From contig NZ_JAAAKV010000002.1 of NCBI RefSeq assembly GCF_009905725.1, positions 310,001 to 374,000 of the forward strand: a stretch of 64,000 bases of DNA, read 5' to 3'. The notes under the pieces are model-generated. The model did no database searches, was not told the origin of the DNA, and saw only the letters and a program-made list of their open reading frames with translations. Of this stretch, positions 53,181-60,100 are shown piece by piece. Made by a program: the position numbers and the translations under genes. How positions within the stretch are numbered: the stretch's first letter is position 1; every line of letters starts with the position of its first letter. The stretch is from Emticicia sp. CRIBPO. GTDB taxonomy: Bacteria; Bacteroidota; Bacteroidia; Cytophagales; Spirosomataceae.

Positions 53181-53838
53181 TTCTTTTTTCGTCCATCCTG
53201 CTCTTTAAGAATTTCAGCAGGCTCGGATAATAGTCGGGGTTCTGCGACATAGAATTTTCCCTGATTCGCCTTTGGGCCACAATATGTGTGGACTGATTGT
53301 ATCGGATACCTTTATTCCTGGCACCGTCAAACCACTCGACAAATTCGCCATGCCGTACGTCGATGAATTTTCCGTAGGCGGAAAAAACCTCTTTCCTGAT
53401 TAAGGCTGTGATTTTCGCAAACCCTTTCAAAGGTCCTTTGTCAAATCTGAATCTTTCAGGAGTATGGTTTAATTCGGGGCTTAAAAACTGCTCCATCTCT
53501 GCAAAAGTAGCATCAAGATCAGGATTGTCATGCATGATCCCAAGCTGCACTTCAAGTTTGTCGGCTGACCACAGATCATCTCCGTCAATAAAGGCGATGA
53601 ATTCTCCGGAAGCCTCGCTTATCCCCCTGTTCAATGTTTCTGCTATTCCTGAGTTAGCCTGGTTAAAGATTTTGAGCCTGTCTCGGTATTTTTCAAGGAT
53701 AGCCGGAGAGCCATCCGTTGATCCGTCATTTACTGCAATGATTTCGAAGTCCTGGCAAGTCTGGACCAGCACAGACTCTATGCTTTCGGCCAGATAATTT
53801 TCAACATTATAAACAGGCAATATGACACTAACTTTCAT
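53170..53838 (-). CDS. GT2-family glycosyltransferase
   Basis: The 222-residue protein is a compact GT-A enzyme: VSVILPVYNVENYLAESIES at the N-terminus, VNDGSTDGSP at about residue 36, and IAFIDGDDLWSADKLEVQLG with the DxD metal site at about 83-87. Its C-terminal part is short and has no membrane helix. It transfers a sugar from a nucleotide donor to an unknown acceptor in the cytoplasm. Overlaps of 11 bases with both neighbours mark tight coupling. Confidence 0.9.
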   Translation of the reverse strand: MKVSVILPVYNVENYLAESIESVLVQTCQDFEIIAVNDGSTDGSPAILEKYRDRLKIFNQANSGIAETLNRGISEASGEFIAFIDGDDLWSADKLEVQLGIMHDNPDLDATFAEMEQFLSPELNHTPERFRFDKGPLKGFAKITALIRKEVFSAYGKFIDVRHGEFVEWFDGARNKGIRYNQSTHIVAQRRIRENSMSQNPDYYPSLLKFLKSRMDEKRNEA

Positions 53839-54826
53839 GGAGATGGGCTATTATTTGTTGAGGTATCTGCTCCAAATCAGTTCCGGCAAAAAGTCTGTAA
53901 GCAGGTATTCTGGCAATCAGTTTTTTCATCTTTTCAACTGACTGTACATCAGATTTCAATATCCAGACAGAGGAAGGCACCAGGGCTTTTACGGCATCAA
54001 TCTTGGAGCATTTTTCTATATAAGTATCCGGTTTGCCGGTAACCGTCGGCAACAGGATAGAGGTAATCGTAAACTCATTAAGAATCTTTTCCGGGAACTC
54101 TTCATTGACGTACACATGTCCTTTTTCTTCAGGAACCTGGTGAGGATTGGCAATAAACTCTTCGAGATACCTGAATCGCTTAAACTGGTCAGCATTCAGT
54201 TTAGCTACGCCATAAAGGCTGTAGGCTCTGCCGCTTTCAGCATCCACCAATAAAAAATCATCTCCTGCCAGCTTCAGGTCGCTTTTCAGACATGACAGGG
54301 TACTCGTGGATTTTCCGGAACCACCTTTGCCGGTCAGCAACACCCCGCCATTGCTTAAACCCACGCCTGCAGCATGACACAGGAAAAAAGTGGAATGCCT
54401 GAACCAGTAAGAAAGAATGTTTCTCAGCGGGGCGGTAGTCTCGTTAACCGGAAGCTTATTAAAATCATTGGCCCAGTAAATGATCACACCGGAGCTGTAA
54501 TCTATAAAAACAAACGAGAGGTCGGTAGAGTTAAAAACGGCACAGTAGCCTTCACCGAAACCCAGCAGTTCTCCATTGTAAGTATCAATATCTTCCCACT
54601 TCCACCAAGCTTCAGGAGGGGTGGAACCCGTACTTTCTGACTCGATCAGTTTAAGGGTTACGTCGGCATGATCTGCATTTATTTTCAGATGCTGCAGACT
54701 TCTTACATAAGCTTCTGCATCAAAACTACCGTACGCTTCAATTTTAAATACCTTATTTCCTATTGAATAGAACCCGGATGAAGAAAGGTGCTGAGCCAAT
54801 TCGCCCTCATTAATCGGTGCTTCCAT
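53828..54826 (-). CDS. HPr-kinase/phosphorylase-like P-loop protein
   Basis: From ATG 54826 (MEAPINEGELAQHLSSSGF) the product has 332 residues; a TTG at 54877 would overlap the PqqD-like gene by 68 bases. About 160 residues of mixed fold precede the HprK-like core: CHAAGVGLSNGGVLLTGKGG with P-loop GKGGSGKST (about 166-174) and LAGDDFLLVD. In lasso-peptide clusters related kinases phosphorylate the precursor C-terminus. The gene overlaps the PqqD-like gene by 17 bases and the GT2 gene by 11. Confidence 0.85.
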   Translation of the reverse strand: MEAPINEGELAQHLSSSGFYSIGNKVFKIEAYGSFDAEAYVRSLQHLKINADHADVTLKLIESESTGSTPPEAWWKWEDIDTYNGELLGFGEGYCAVFNSTDLSFVFIDYSSGVIIYWANDFNKLPVNETTAPLRNILSYWFRHSTFFLCHAAGVGLSNGGVLLTGKGGSGKSTSTLSCLKSDLKLAGDDFLLVDAESGRAYSLYGVAKLNADQFKRFRYLEEFIANPHQVPEEKGHVYVNEEFPEKILNEFTITSILLPTVTGKPDTYIEKCSKIDAVKALVPSSVWILKSDVQSVEKMKKLIARIPAYRLFAGTDLEQIPQQIIAHLHES

Positions 54827-55247
54827 CCTTCTTCTGAGGCCATCCTTTAAAAGATTCAACATCATGTACGGGATCAAGAAGGATCAGTTCCTGCATGTCA
54901 TCAAATACTTCCAGTGCAGGTATGGCATAAGCCTGTTTTACCGCGACATTTAACGGTGCTGGTTCAACTGCCGGTTCCCGGGATTCCAATACCAATGATT
55001 CGTTTTCAATATGCTGAAGAAATGCGTCCACATCAGCTGCGGCTTGTTCATGACTTACTTCATACTCTGCTGCAATGGTTTTGGTAATTTCCTCATGTGT
55101 TGCGGGTTGTTCAAGGATTTCAAGCACCCTCACTCCGGCACTTCCTCTCACGCTGTAATATTTCCCTAACGGAATATTAATCATGACTACCTCATTATCA
55201 AATACTTCCTTTGCAATATTACTACTGTCCAGTTGTATAATTTTCAT
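54810..55247 (-). CDS. PqqD-family RiPP-recognition protein with precursor-like C-terminal tail
   Basis: The 145-residue protein has a PqqD-type winged-helix domain at residues 1-88 (NEVVMINIPLGKYYSVRGSA; AGVRVLEILEQPATHEEITK). A Pro-rich linker at about 90-105 leads to a tail with AIPALEVFDDMQELILLDPV at 108-127, then HDV and GWP (residues 135-137), ending in KKDGSTD. That tail has the look of lasso-type or related leader/core ends. In known systems PqqD-like domains bind leader peptides; here domain and peptide-like tail are in one chain. It overlaps the dehydrogenase gene by 4 bases. Confidence 0.82.
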   Translation of the reverse strand: MKIIQLDSSNIAKEVFDNEVVMINIPLGKYYSVRGSAGVRVLEILEQPATHEEITKTIAAEYEVSHEQAAADVDAFLQHIENESLVLESREPAVEPAPLNVAVKQAYAIPALEVFDDMQELILLDPVHDVESFKGWPQKKDGSTD

Positions 55248-56449
55248 CGGCTTTTAACTAGTTTATATATTTTATTCGTTGAAAGATCCGTCCATAGTAT
55301 TTCGCCGGCAGAGGTCTGACAAAATGATGTAATTCCCCCGGCATTTTTCATTAATAATTTAGCATGGGATTTACGTTCTGATAAATCCAGACTCCAGATT
55401 CGGCCTGTTATAAAGTCACCGAAGATATATTTGTTCTTCAGTTCCGGAAATTTTTCACCATTGTACACCAATCCACCCGTTATGGAAAAGCCGTCGACAC
55501 CATGTTCATAATGATAAACCGGGTCAGTGAGGATCGTATTGTTTTTTGTGTTTTTAAAGGTGCGGCTTCCTTCCTTAATGCTCCATCCGTAGTTTTTACC
55601 TGCCTGTACTATATCTATCTCTTCTGTGTCATCATGGCCTACATCGGCAACTACGAGGGTTTTCCCATTTTCAAGGAAAGACATTCTGAAAGGGTTTCTG
55701 AGGCCAGATGCCCAGATCTCCTTTTTTACAAATTTAGTGTCTGAAAAAGGATTATCCAACGGAATTTCGCCTGAAAGTCCATTTATTTTAAGCCGGAGAA
55801 TTTTACCGGATAAACTTTTAAGGTTCTGGGCCTGGTTATGTGGATCACCACCTTCAAAATCGCCGGTGGCAATAAACAAAAAACCATCCTGGTCAAACTC
55901 CAGGCCTCCACCGAAATGATCTACCAGAGGAAACCGGTAAAGGGACTTTGAACGGGCGTAGTCCACTCCGTTTTTACCGAAAGAATACAATTCTATTACA
56001 CCGGTGTTTTTCCCTTTTCTACTTTTCCTGAAGATCGTATAACAAACCACCAAAACTGAGTCTTCAGGGTGAATAGCAAAGTTGTACATCCCGTGATAAT
56101 AATCATCAGACATCTTTTTTGTGCCATCAAAAAAAACCTCTGCATGACCGCCTGCCTGGTCTGTTTTCATGATTTTACCGGATTTTTCAGCCACAAAAAA
56201 AGTACCGGGGAAAAAAGGGATTTGCCGGATCATCATGGGCTGATCAAAGGTGAGATTTTCAAAAACCTGTTTCCCGGAATAGTGAAAATCACTACTCCCT
56301 GTTTTTTCACCCAGTGCCTTATAAAATTTCCATGATGCCTTGTACCGGTAGACTTCATAGTATTTGACAATTGCGTTTCTTTTCCAGATGATCAATACCA
56401 GGATAAAGCATGCAATAAAGTATTTGATAGCGGGGACTTTAGAATACAT
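55244..56449 (-). CDS. Membrane-anchored PQQ-type sugar dehydrogenase (GSDH family)
   Basis: The 401-residue protein has one N-terminal membrane helix (YFIACFILVLIIW, about residues 10-22) and a six-bladed propeller of the glucose/sorbosone dehydrogenase family: GGGLEFDQDGFLFIATGD, WASGLRNPFRMSF, VGHDDTEEIDIVQAGKNYGW and FGDFITGRIWSLDL. Such enzymes oxidise aldoses or aldehyde groups, with PQQ and Ca2+, in the periplasm. Whether this one binds PQQ is not proven; no PQQ synthesis genes are here. It leads the six-gene operon from the palindromic promoter region. Confidence 0.85.
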   Translation of the reverse strand: MYSKVPAIKYFIACFILVLIIWKRNAIVKYYEVYRYKASWKFYKALGEKTGSSDFHYSGKQVFENLTFDQPMMIRQIPFFPGTFFVAEKSGKIMKTDQAGGHAEVFFDGTKKMSDDYYHGMYNFAIHPEDSVLVVCYTIFRKSRKGKNTGVIELYSFGKNGVDYARSKSLYRFPLVDHFGGGLEFDQDGFLFIATGDFEGGDPHNQAQNLKSLSGKILRLKINGLSGEIPLDNPFSDTKFVKKEIWASGLRNPFRMSFLENGKTLVVADVGHDDTEEIDIVQAGKNYGWSIKEGSRTFKNTKNNTILTDPVYHYEHGVDGFSITGGLVYNGEKFPELKNKYIFGDFITGRIWSLDLSERKSHAKLLMKNAGGITSFCQTSAGEILWTDLSTNKIYKLVKSR

Positions 56450-56458
56450 TTTTCGCTT

Positions 56459-56491
56459 ATTTGTGCAAAGATATTTTATTTTTGCACAAAT
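56459..56491. promoter_or_regulatory. Divergent promoter region with 11-bp palindrome
   Basis: ATTTGTGCAAA (56459-56469) and TTTGCACAAAT (56481-56491) form a perfect inverted repeat with an 11-base spacer. Bacteroidota -7 boxes occur on both strands: TATTTTTG on the plus strand (56477-56484) and TATCTTTG on the minus strand (56473-56466). The 50-bp gap between divergent starts (56449 and 56500) thus carries both promoters, and the palindrome could bind a shared regulator. Confidence 0.55.
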
Positions 56492-56499
56492 TAAAGTGA

Positions 56500-58020
56500 A
56501 TGAAAGCTATACAAAGTTTCTGGATTTTGCCAGGTGATAAGAGTGCGGGAAGCTGGATCAGCAAAAGATACGAGTTCATCAGCTGGTCTCTCAGTTTTAT
56601 TTTATTGAAAAAGAACTTCGGCCAGGTGGCACTTAATGCCAACCGGGAAGGAGCAAAAATGCTCACAGAGGTCCTGGGGCTTTCATATGATGAAGTAAAA
56701 ACAGACCTGGAGGAAATAACCGGGGTCATCAAAAAAGTCTGGGGCCTTGGAAAAATGTACACTTATGCTAACCAGGATGAGCCTTTTGTGCATGCCGACG
56801 GGGATGTTTTCTGGTTCAATATTCCGGGTGAAGATTTTTTCAGATCGGAGGTGATAGCACAAAATATAGAAATGGATGAGGTGGCCTACAAAAATATCTG
56901 GCTGAACAGCCATAAGTATGCCCAGGATCTGCCGGCTTATATGCACACCCCCTACTCACGCCTTGCCATGGCGGCGAATACGGGCATTACCGGAGGAACT
57001 GACTATCAGACTTTTAAAACATTCTACAACAACGCCCTCGCATTTACAGAAACGAACTCTGACCTGTTTGCCAAGCAAAAGGAAGATTTCAGATTTATCA
57101 GCATTTACCTGGAACAGGCCCTGCTTTTAGCTTACCTGAATGCAAAAAATCAGAAACCGGCATTTTTGAAAAAACCGGTTTTCCGGACCAATTTTGAAGA
57201 AGTCACCGATTTCAATACCCTTAATCCGCAAACCGGAACACCGGATTTTATACACCTGCTGGCTACTTTCAAATACAGGGTCGAATATTGCAACCTGATG
57301 GAATTCTGGCTGTATAAAACATGGCCTGAGCAACTGGAAAAGATTGATCAACTCTGCTCTGACAACCCTGAACTTCGAAAAAATTTTCATATACTGCTGG
57401 ATCCGGCCAATGAGAAGAAATTACCTGTCGCCGAAAGGATATTCACAAAACCTGAAGACGTACGGAGTCACCCATACATCAGGTTAAGTGAGTTATTGAA
57501 GACGAGCGTCAATAATCAGAATAAAGACTTTATTTCAGAGCTGATTAATGCCTGTAACTGGCCTGAAAAGGCTTCGGACTGCTATCAGTTTGAAACTTCC
57601 CGGCAGGAAGTTCTGAGTTATCTGCTGCAAAAAACAAGTCAGGAAAGCCTGTTCAGCCGGCTTGAAAAGCACCGGGTTTTCTGTGTCCAGCCTGTTGAAG
57701 AAATATGGTCTTCCAGCATCAGCATTAATCCGGGTATGTGCCTGAAGAGCACCTTCAACTGGTTTAACGACCTGGTTTACAACTCAGAATGTTACTGGTA
57801 TAAGATGACCTTAAGTTCAGACGGGCTGTGTTTCCAGGAATTTCTTCTGACTGAAACGGAATGCCGTGTTCTTGATTTACTGGACAAAGAAATGACCGTC
57901 GGAACATTCCTGCAGCTGTGGTGTGACAGCCATCAGATCCAGCCTGATCAGAAAACAGTCAGCACTATACATAAGGTGCTGAAGGAATTTTTAGCCCTGG
58001 ACCTGATCATCCTGACCTGA
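56500..58020 (+). CDS. DUF6734-family glycosyltransferase-like protein with winged-helix-like C-terminus
   Basis: The 506-residue protein starts with MKAIQSFWILPGD and ISKRYEFISWSLSFILLKKN, the characteristic start of DUF6734 proteins. A DxD site lies in FVHADGDVFWF (Asp100, Asp102), supporting a GT-A glycosyltransferase-like fold. Residues from about 400 form a second part: YWYKMTLSSDGLCFQEFLLT and LLDKEMTVGTFLQLWCDSHQ, looking like a winged-helix or RRE-like module. It is transcribed away from the PqqD operon from a shared 50-bp region, so it likely acts in the same process. Confidence 0.78.
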   Translation: MKAIQSFWILPGDKSAGSWISKRYEFISWSLSFILLKKNFGQVALNANREGAKMLTEVLGLSYDEVKTDLEEITGVIKKVWGLGKMYTYANQDEPFVHADGDVFWFNIPGEDFFRSEVIAQNIEMDEVAYKNIWLNSHKYAQDLPAYMHTPYSRLAMAANTGITGGTDYQTFKTFYNNALAFTETNSDLFAKQKEDFRFISIYLEQALLLAYLNAKNQKPAFLKKPVFRTNFEEVTDFNTLNPQTGTPDFIHLLATFKYRVEYCNLMEFWLYKTWPEQLEKIDQLCSDNPELRKNFHILLDPANEKKLPVAERIFTKPEDVRSHPYIRLSELLKTSVNNQNKDFISELINACNWPEKASDCYQFETSRQEVLSYLLQKTSQESLFSRLEKHRVFCVQPVEEIWSSSISINPGMCLKSTFNWFNDLVYNSECYWYKMTLSSDGLCFQEFLLTETECRVLDLLDKEMTVGTFLQLWCDSHQIQPDQKTVSTIHKVLKEFLALDLIILT

Positions 58021-58075
58021 TGAATATCGCTGAACCTGTCCGGGATTCAGACGGGTTTTCAGGTGTTTCTACTGC

Positions 58076-58525
58076 TCAGTTCGCTAGAACAAACTCCAAA
58101 GCATTTTTGACAATGGCCAGGTCGTTTACACCTTTAAAACCACTGAATCCGCAGGATATGCGGGTTTCTGCGTCCAGGTGAAGTGGCTGGCCTCCCTCCC
58201 AACCCATAAGGTCGGGTAATTCGATCCCGAAATCTTTGTAGTTCAGCACATCTGAAAAAACCAGTCTTTCATATTCGCCTGTCTTATAGCCTGTGATCCA
58301 GACCTGGGAAGCTTTGCGGTAAGCCACATCATAAAAACTGCGGCCACGGACTTTGTTGGTACCCCAGATTTTACCGTAAATATTCCCTGCATCGTCAATA
58401 ATACAAACAGCCACATTGCCCTGGGAGATACTCCAATCGGGTTCGCTGGTTCTGTAATCATCGATTTTACCTGAAATATGAGCAAACATTTTGTTTACTA
58501 CAGACTGTACTTGTTCCTGTGTCAT
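58076..58525 (-). CDS. GlcG/HbpS-like protein
   Basis: This 149-residue protein has the mixed alpha/beta pattern of the GlcG/HbpS family: GNVAVCIIDDAGNIYGKIW, then SFYDVAYRKASQVWITGYKT with the conserved Ala/Lys helix, and ISCGFSGFKGVNDLAIVKNA near the end. Some members bind heme or small acids. No signal peptide is present. It lies 68 bases downstream of glycerol kinase on the same strand and may be co-transcribed with it. The function is not established. Confidence 0.7.
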   Translation of the reverse strand: MTQEQVQSVVNKMFAHISGKIDDYRTSEPDWSISQGNVAVCIIDDAGNIYGKIWGTNKVRGRSFYDVAYRKASQVWITGYKTGEYERLVFSDVLNYKDFGIELPDLMGWEGGQPLHLDAETRISCGFSGFKGVNDLAIVKNALEFVLAN

Positions 58526-58593
58526 TTTTCATTTTAAGGTTTGAGCAGCAAGGATACAAAATCTTTTTTTCAATTCCTTTGAATAACGCCAAT

Positions 58594-60075
58594 TCAACCG
58601 CGAATTTTCTCTTTCCATCCCTCATAAAAAGTCAATATGGCTTTATTGTCAGAATCAGGCAAGATCGTTTCTGTATGAGACCCGTTAATTTCGGAGAGCT
58701 GGCTGAGACTCTTAAACACGCCACTTTGCAATCCTGACAAATAAGCAGCCCCCAAAGCAGATACATCCGGGGTTTGCAGTTTTCTGAGTTCAAGCCCCAA
58801 CAAATCTGCCAGGAACCTGATAACGAACCGGTTCTGGGTCATTCCCCCGTTGACTGAAATGGCCCTGAGCGGTGAACCGATGTCCTGTTTCATCGCCTCT
58901 GTGACGTCCCTGATCTGATAAGGAATGCTTTCAAGGGCTGCCCGGACGATGTGGTTTTTAGTGGCTCCGAACGTCAGCCCTTCTATGGAGGCCTTCCTGC
59001 TCATTTGCCAGTGCGGAGCTCCTAGACCACTGAATGCCGGAACAAGATAAACCCCTCCGTTGTCTTCCACAGCTCCGGCCATCTGTTCTGTTTCCTTGGG
59101 ATCGGTAAACAGATTCAGTTCATTTTTAAGCCATTCTATGGTGGAACCACAGGAAACAATCGCCCCTTCGAGGGCGTAGTTGACCTGGCTTCCGGTACTC
59201 CAGCAAATGGTGGTGAGCATGCCGTTGGCTGAAGCAACCGGTTTTTCGCCTGTGTTCATCATGATGGAACTTCCGGTACCCAGGGTTACTTTGGCATTCC
59301 CTTTTTCAAAGCAACCTTCGCCAAAAGTAGCAGCATGCGAATCACCGATCATGGCGGTCACAGGCATTTCATGAGAGAAGATACCTTGGAAATCGCTCTT
59401 CCCAAAATCAAAGGAAGAAGGACAGACTTCCGGCAGATGCAGCTTTTCAATCCCCCACAGTTCCAGTATTTCTTTATCCCAGCTTAAGGTATGAATATTA
59501 AAAAGCAGGGTGCGGGAAGCGTTGGTATAGTCGGTCCGGAATTGTTTACCGCCGGTTAGCCTGAACAATAACCAGGTATCCACGGTGCCGAAAAACACTT
59601 CTCCTTTTTCCAGTTTTTCCCTGAGTGCTGGGTCATGCTGAATCAGCCACAAAAGTTTCGTACCCGAAAAGTAGGGGTCTATGATCAAACCGGTAGACTG
59701 CCTGATGAGCTCTTCCTGGCCTATTGACCTTAATTCTTCACAAATCCTGATGGAACGTTTGCAGGCCCAGACCACCGCCGGGCTTAATGGTTCGCCCTTC
59801 TCATCCCACAGCACGAAGGTTTCCCGCTGGTTACTGATGCCGCAGGAAACAATATCCGACAGATCAAAGCCCCCGGTTGAGAAGTTATCAATGCACTCCC
59901 TGACCGACTCCAGTACATTCTGAAAAATATCCTCAGGTACCTGCTCTACGAAACCGTTCCCGGAATAATTGGTTTTTAAGTCAACCGAGCCTTTGGCTAC
60001 AGCCTGACCATTTTCATCAAAAACAATGGTTTTGGTACTGCTCGTCCCCTGATCTATGGCAAGAATGTAATTCAT
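58594..60075 (-). CDS. glpK: Glycerol kinase
   Basis: The 493-residue FGGY enzyme begins with the phosphate motif AIDQGTSSTKTIVFDENG and keeps the glycerol-kinase signatures GISNQRETFVLWDEKGEP and VNGGMTQNRFVIRFLADLL. Length and start agree with GlpK. It converts glycerol and ATP to glycerol-3-phosphate in the cytoplasm. No glpF or glpD lies beside it here. It is the third gene of a possible run starting with the hydrolase-deacetylase fusion. Confidence 0.93.
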   Translation of the reverse strand: MNYILAIDQGTSSTKTIVFDENGQAVAKGSVDLKTNYSGNGFVEQVPEDIFQNVLESVRECIDNFSTGGFDLSDIVSCGISNQRETFVLWDEKGEPLSPAVVWACKRSIRICEELRSIGQEELIRQSTGLIIDPYFSGTKLLWLIQHDPALREKLEKGEVFFGTVDTWLLFRLTGGKQFRTDYTNASRTLLFNIHTLSWDKEILELWGIEKLHLPEVCPSSFDFGKSDFQGIFSHEMPVTAMIGDSHAATFGEGCFEKGNAKVTLGTGSSIMMNTGEKPVASANGMLTTICWSTGSQVNYALEGAIVSCGSTIEWLKNELNLFTDPKETEQMAGAVEDNGGVYLVPAFSGLGAPHWQMSRKASIEGLTFGATKNHIVRAALESIPYQIRDVTEAMKQDIGSPLRAISVNGGMTQNRFVIRFLADLLGLELRKLQTPDVSALGAAYLSGLQSGVFKSLSQLSEINGSHTETILPDSDNKAILTFYEGWKEKIRG

Positions 60076-60100
60076 TTTATGTAATTGTCCGGTGATAATC

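Noticed and set aside
51244-56449. Ordinary lasso-peptide cluster
   Set aside because: No asparagine-synthetase-like cyclase, transglutaminase-like protease or separate precursor ORF could be found in or beside the operon.
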